Positions 60,660-64,000 of a stretch of DNA of 64,000 nucleotides are shown in pieces. The notes below the pieces were generated by a model, which worked only from the letters and a program-made list of their open reading frames with translations, ran no database searches and was not told where the DNA came from. Both the position numbers and the translations under genes were made by a program. The first letter of the stretch is position 1. Each line of letters opens with the position of its first letter. Origin of the DNA: Ilyomonas sp963790435. GTDB lineage: Bacteria > Bacteroidota > Bacteroidia > Chitinophagales > Chitinophagaceae. The stretch spans positions 806,001 through 870,000 of the forward strand of contig CAWBOI010000001.1 of the NCBI GenBank assembly GCA_963790435.1, read 5' to 3'.

Positions 60660-62138
60660 ATGTTATTACTTGGTATAGACCTTGGCACTTCATCCGTTAA
60701 AGTTTCTGTTGTTGATGGCGCTACGCATCAAACCCTTGCATCGGCACAATATCCCGATAGGGAACGCGAAATCATTTCGCTGCAGCCAGGCTGGGCAGAA
60801 CAAGCACCTGAGCGCTGGTGGGAAGATGTGAAAGAAGCGATCAAAAAAGTGAATGCATCCGGCAGATACAACAAAGGCGATATTGGAGCCATTGGCATTT
60901 CGTACCAGATGCATGGTTTGGTTTTGCTCGATAAAGAAGGCAATGTATTGCGCAACAGCATCATCTGGTGCGACAGCCGTGCGGTGGCCTATGGTGAAAA
61001 GGCTTTTCAAAATATCGGCAAAAACAAATGTTTGAGTGAACTGCTCAATTCGCCAGGAAATTTTACGGCTGCAAAATTAGCCTGGGTAAAAGACGCTGAA
61101 CCGCAGATTTTTGAAAAGATTGATAAGGTAATGCTGCCCGGCGATTTCATTGCGCAGCGACTAACAGGAAACCTTACAACTACACCTTCTGCGTTATCGG
61201 AAGGCATCTTCTGGAATTTTAAAAAGAAAGGACTGGCAACAGAAGTTATGAATGAGCTTTGCTTTGATGATACCATCATTCCAAACATTCAAAATGTATT
61301 TTCTGAGCATGGAACACTAAGTGAAGAAGCAGCAGCAGAACTATTATTAAAAAAAGGCATTCCTGTTACTTACAAAGCCGGCGATCAGCCCAATAACGCC
61401 CTATCATTGAATGTACTTCATCCCGGCGAAGTAGCTGCAACAGCAGGCACTTCAGGCGTTATCTATGGTGTGAGTGATGCACTTACTTACGACCCGCAAA
61501 GTCGCGTCAACAGCTTTGCGCACGTTAATCATACCAACGAAGAAACAAGAGTGGGAGTATTGCTTTGCATTAACGGAACAGGCATATTGAATAAATGGGT
61601 GAAAAACATCACCAACAGCGCATCGTATCCGCAAATGAACGAAGCTGCCAGTGCTGTTGCACCCGGTAGTGATGGCTTGTTCATATTACCCTTTGGTAAT
61701 GGTGCTGAACGCATGTTGAACAACCGCCTGGTAGGTGCTCACATGCAGAATATTGACTTGAACAAACATACACCGGCTCATATTTACCGTTCAGCGCAGG
61801 AAGGCATTGCTTTCGCTTTTCGTTATGGGCTTGACATTATGCGCAGCAACGCAATGCAACCAGCGGTGATACGCGCCGGCAAAGCTAATATGTTTTTAAG
61901 CCCCCTGTTTTGCGAAGCGTTTGTAAATGCAACCGGCGTACCCGTTGAGTTGTACGATTGCGATGGAAGTGTTGGCGCTGCCATCGGCGCTGGCATTGGT
62001 GTTGGTTATTTTAAAAATTTATCTGATGCTTTTGTAAACCGCAAGGTTTTGAATGTGGTTGAGCCATCGCAAACAAGCTTGTATAATGAGTTGTATGAAA
62101 AATGGAAGACACTGCTTCAAAAACAATTGAATGATTAG
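60660..62138 (+). CDS. xylB: Xylulokinase
   Basis: 492 residues. LGIDLGTSSVKVSVVDG is the FGGY phosphate loop, GISYQMHGLVLLDKEG and NSIIWCDSR hold the sugar site, GDQPNNALSLNVLHPGEVAATAGTSGVIYG the catalytic Asp and second nucleotide loop, and VIRAGKANMFLSPLFCEAF and DGSVGAAIGAGIGVGYF the C-terminal domain. It phosphorylates xylulose to xylulose 5-phosphate. It follows xylA by 114 bases; a one-mismatch motif copy (60594-60605) lies in that gap and another at 61018. Confidence 0.95.
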   Translation: MLLLGIDLGTSSVKVSVVDGATHQTLASAQYPDREREIISLQPGWAEQAPERWWEDVKEAIKKVNASGRYNKGDIGAIGISYQMHGLVLLDKEGNVLRNSIIWCDSRAVAYGEKAFQNIGKNKCLSELLNSPGNFTAAKLAWVKDAEPQIFEKIDKVMLPGDFIAQRLTGNLTTTPSALSEGIFWNFKKKGLATEVMNELCFDDTIIPNIQNVFSEHGTLSEEAAAELLLKKGIPVTYKAGDQPNNALSLNVLHPGEVAATAGTSGVIYGVSDALTYDPQSRVNSFAHVNHTNEETRVGVLLCINGTGILNKWVKNITNSASYPQMNEAASAVAPGSDGLFILPFGNGAERMLNNRLVGAHMQNIDLNKHTPAHIYRSAQEGIAFAFRYGLDIMRSNAMQPAVIRAGKANMFLSPLFCEAFVNATGVPVELYDCDGSVGAAIGAGIGVGYFKNLSDAFVNRKVLNVVEPSQTSLYNELYEKWKTLLQKQLND

Positions 62139-62223
62139 TTTGGTAACAGGAACAGTGCAGGTGAGTTGAGCAATAAAAATGAAATGAGATAAAGAAACCC
62201 ACACAGATAATAATCTGAAAAAA

Positions 62224-63429
62224 ATGAACAAAACCAAACCTCAAATCAATACAAGCTTGTTTTTGATGGAACAAACAATGCGTTGGTTTGGACCGAACGA
62301 TCCGGTGCCGTTATCGTTCATCAGACAGGCGGGATGCACGGGTGTTGTTACGGCTTTGCATCACATTCCTGTGGGTGATGTTTGGAAGATAGACGAAATT
62401 AATAAACGCAAACAAGCAGTGGAAGACGCAGGCATGACGTGGCAAGTGATTGAAAGCTTGCCTGTGCATGAAGACATCAAAAAACAAACCGGCAACTATC
62501 TTCATTACATCAACCATTACAAACAAAGTCTTCGCAATGTAGCTGCCTGCGGATTGAAAGTGGTAACGTACAACTTTATGCCGATCCTCGATTGGATGCG
62601 CACGCATATCTCTTATTCTCTGCCCGATGGAAGCAAGGCTTTGTATTTTGAACGAACTGCTTTTATTGCTTTCGATTTATTTTTATTACAGCGTCCTGGT
62701 GCTGAAAACGACTACACCAAAGAAGACATTGAAAAAGCAAAGCAACGTTTTGGTAACATGACTGATGAAGAAAAAGAAGTGCTGTATTCCAATGCCTTGT
62801 TGGGGCTACCCGGCAGTGAAGAACAATTTACAAAAGAGCAAATTCTTGCAGCTCTCAAAACGTACGATCACATTGATGCAAAGAAGTTAAAGGAACACTT
62901 GTTTTATTTTTTGCAACAGATAGTGCCGGTAGCTGAAGAAGTTGGTGTAAATATGGCAATTCATCCCGACGATCCGCCCTATCCGATTCTCGGCTTGCCA
63001 CGCATTGTAAGCACCGGAGAAGATGCAGAAGAATTGCTGGCGGCTGCGCCCTCTCCTGCCAATGGTTTGTGCTTTTGCACGGGTTCGTATGGCGTAAGAA
63101 AAGACAACGATTTAGTAGAGATGATACAACGTTTTGGCGACCGTATTTACTTCCTTCATCTTCGCAATACCAAACGCGATGGCGAAGGCAATTTTTATGA
63201 AGCCGATCATTTACATGGTGATACTGATATGTATGCTGTGGTAAAAGAAATTGTGCGCCTGATGAACAAGCAAGGCACATCTATTCCCATGCGCCCCGAC
63301 CATGGTCATCAGATGTTAGATGATTTATCAAAGAAAACATATCCGGGTTATTCTGCAATCGGCAGGTTGAAAGGGTTAGCTGAATTAAGAGGCTTGGAAT
63401 TGGGCATCGCTGGAACAATGCAAGACTAA
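62224..63429 (+). CDS. uxuA: Mannonate dehydratase
   Basis: 401 residues. LMEQTMRWFGPNDPVPLSFIRQAGCTGVVTALHHIPVGDVW is the UxuA start, VNMAIHPDDPPYPILGLPRIVSTGED the metal site, FCTGSYGVRKDNDLVEM and FLHLRNTKRDGEGNFYEADHLHGDTDMY the remaining motifs. It turns mannonate into 2-keto-3-deoxygluconate in glucuronate breakdown; with xylA and xylB it suggests use of glucuronoxylan. A shorter start at 62266 (MEQTMRW) matches E. coli UxuA; I keep 62224 because of its A-rich leader. Confidence 0.92.
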   Translation: MNKTKPQINTSLFLMEQTMRWFGPNDPVPLSFIRQAGCTGVVTALHHIPVGDVWKIDEINKRKQAVEDAGMTWQVIESLPVHEDIKKQTGNYLHYINHYKQSLRNVAACGLKVVTYNFMPILDWMRTHISYSLPDGSKALYFERTAFIAFDLFLLQRPGAENDYTKEDIEKAKQRFGNMTDEEKEVLYSNALLGLPGSEEQFTKEQILAALKTYDHIDAKKLKEHLFYFLQQIVPVAEEVGVNMAIHPDDPPYPILGLPRIVSTGEDAEELLAAAPSPANGLCFCTGSYGVRKDNDLVEMIQRFGDRIYFLHLRNTKRDGEGNFYEADHLHGDTDMYAVVKEIVRLMNKQGTSIPMRPDHGHQMLDDLSKKTYPGYSAIGRLKGLAELRGLELGIAGTMQD

Positions 63430-63487
63430 CACTCGTTATCGGTTCACCTTTGGTTTTACCCAATTTTTCTTATTGAATACAATTTAT

Positions 63488-63520
63488 AATTAGATTGCGT
63501 TATAAGCAATCTAATTTTTC
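63488..63520 (+). terminator. Terminator of the xyl-uxu operon
   Basis: AATTAGATTGC (63488-63498) and GCAATCTAATT (63506-63516) form a perfect 11-bp stem with a 7-base loop, followed by TTTC. It lies 59 bases after the uxuA stop. Confidence 0.8.
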
Positions 63521-63531
63521 AGATCAAAACA

Positions 63532-63561
63532 AAAAAGCATCGAAAAAATCAATGCTTTTTT
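63532..63561 (-). terminator. Terminator of the tRNA-Asp gene
   Basis: AAAAAGCAT (63532-63540) and ATGCTTTTT (63552-63560) form a 9-bp stem; read on the minus strand it is followed by a T-run and starts just 3' of the tRNA. Confidence 0.75.
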
Positions 63562-63564
63562 AAG

Positions 63565-63638
63565 CGGACTGGACGGGACTCGAACCCGCGACCTCTGCCG
63601 TGACAGGGCAGCATTCTAACCAACTGAACTACCAATCC
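63565..63638 (-). tRNA. tRNA-Asp (anticodon GTC)
   Basis: On the minus strand a 74-base cloverleaf: acceptor GGATTGG pairs with CCAGTCC, the anticodon arm CTGCC-CTGTCAC-GGCAG has the anticodon GTC, and the T arm holds GGTTCGA. No CCA is encoded. A tRNA-Asp promoter is at 63660-63692 and a terminator follows. Confidence 0.95.
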
Positions 63639-63659
63639 TCATTTTCCCTTTCGGGGCTG

Positions 63660-63692
63660 CAAATATAAGCGCAAACATTTTTTATCAGCAAA
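63660..63692 (-). promoter_or_regulatory. Promoter of the tRNA-Asp gene
   Basis: Minus-strand TTTG (63689-63692), 21-base spacer and TATATTTG (63660-63667), a perfect fit to TTTG-N19-21-TAnnTTTG. Transcription would begin about 15 bases before the tRNA 5' end. Confidence 0.75.
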
Positions 63693-63736
63693 TCTTTTCT
63701 ACCTTTATTTTTACCTTCTATTTATTGAAAAACAGT

Positions 63737-64000
63737 ATGCCACAATATCCCAACAGACAGTTTCTTGATTTTGAACAGCCGATAAAAGATTTATATGAAC
63801 AGATTGATGGTACCAAAAAGCTGGCAGCTAAAAATCCAAAAATTAACTACGATGCCACCCTGCAACAATTGGAACATTCGATTATAGAAAAAAGAACGGA
63901 AATCACTGAACATCTTACACCCTGGCAGCGTGTGCAATTGAGCCGTCATCCCGACCGTCCCTATACTTTGAAATACATCGAAAAAATGACAGCCAACTTT
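63737..64000 (+). CDS. accA: Acetyl-CoA carboxylase carboxyltransferase subunit alpha, N-terminal part (3' end outside window)
   Basis: 88 codons from the ATG at 63737 to the window end. FLDFEQPIKDLYEQIDG, an amphipathic helix (LEHSIIEKRTEITEHL) and TPWQRVQLSRHPDRPYTLKYI are the AccA N-terminus. The subunit transfers CO2 from biotin to acetyl-CoA in the first step of fatty acid synthesis. TACCTTTA at 63700-63707 may be its -7 box. Divergent from the tRNA. Confidence 0.93.
   Translation, partial: MPQYPNRQFLDFEQPIKDLYEQIDGTKKLAAKNPKINYDATLQQLEHSIIEKRTEITEHLTPWQRVQLSRHPDRPYTLKYIEKMTANF

Noticed and set aside
1..64000. The repeated GCAAAAACAAAC motif as a promoter element
   Set aside because: It does not match TTTG/TAnnTTTG spacing, occurs in both orientations relative to genes, and more than half of the exact copies are inside coding sequence.
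1..64000. The repeated motif as Chi or KOPS
   Set aside because: Exact copies are split 7 to 6 between strands; those signals are strongly skewed by replichore.

Overview
The window looks like a Bacteroidota chromosome, most like the Chitinophagaceae or a close relative. The evidence is an AT-rich composition (roughly 40% GC by eye), a type IX secretion C-terminal sorting domain (T9SS), a large carboxypeptidase-regulatory-domain TonB receptor, a GSCFA protein, a YbiT-like ABC-F ATPase, and promoters of the Bacteroidota form TTTG-N19-21-TAnnTTTG with few Shine-Dalgarno (SD) sites. It is ordinary housekeeping and accessory chromosome. I see no prophage, integrase, transposase, CRISPR array or rRNA operon.

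Layout. 1-7.1 kb: end of a lipase-maturation-factor-like gene, a DUF1624 membrane acyltransferase, an asymmetric ABC-F ATPase, a sugar MFS transporter with a ROK kinase, and a small broken gene. 7.2-13.1 kb: FabH-like synthase and S41 protease on the minus strand; divergently an amino-sugar kinase and MurQ (cell-wall sugar recycling), then a T9SS-sorted secreted protein. 13.3-21.1 kb: rlmB, HMG-CoA lyase and GSCFA in a tight run; a short promoter/SD/15-codon/terminator unit; an RsmI-like methylase; an acyl-CoA dehydrogenase and a ComEA-like helix-hairpin-helix protein, both frameshifted; an MBL hydrolase. 21.2-31 kb: FtsE-like ATPase, FabG, a glycosyltransferase, a two-component pair, an outer-membrane barrel, TatC, a CBS/CNNM protein and an M23 peptidase. 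31-49.4 kb: a small protein plus nucleotidyltransferase pair, fatty acyl-CoA ligase, CPBP protease, class II aldolase, PAP2 phosphatase, LpxB with a repeat inside it, an ABC ATPase with a TolC, aldo/keto reductase, IspD, FemAB-like protein, a frameshifted M1 peptidase, a sugar-phosphate transferase and a Gfo/Idh oxidoreductase. 49.5-58.9 kb: TonB receptor, then a five-gene periplasmic molybdenum aldehyde oxidoreductase operon (PaoABC-like, XdhC, MocA). 59.2-64 kb: xylA, xylB, uxuA (xylose and glucuronate use), tRNA-Asp and the start of accA.

The most unusual signal is a repeated 12-mer, GCAAAAACAAAC. It is present in 13 exact copies plus many one-mismatch copies, on both strands, in genes and between genes, in different reading frames, and several times as inverted pairs that form hairpins or terminators. 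This is how DNA uptake sequences behave in Neisseria and Pasteurellaceae. A ComEA-like DNA-binding protein gene in the window carries two exact copies and one core copy. I propose it as a candidate uptake-type or other genome-wide signal in this lineage.

Three genes carry an apparent single-base insertion in or beside a homopolymer run (17.8-20 kb and 44.8 kb). This is either sequence error or real slippage, so the coding calls there are given as frameshifted genes.
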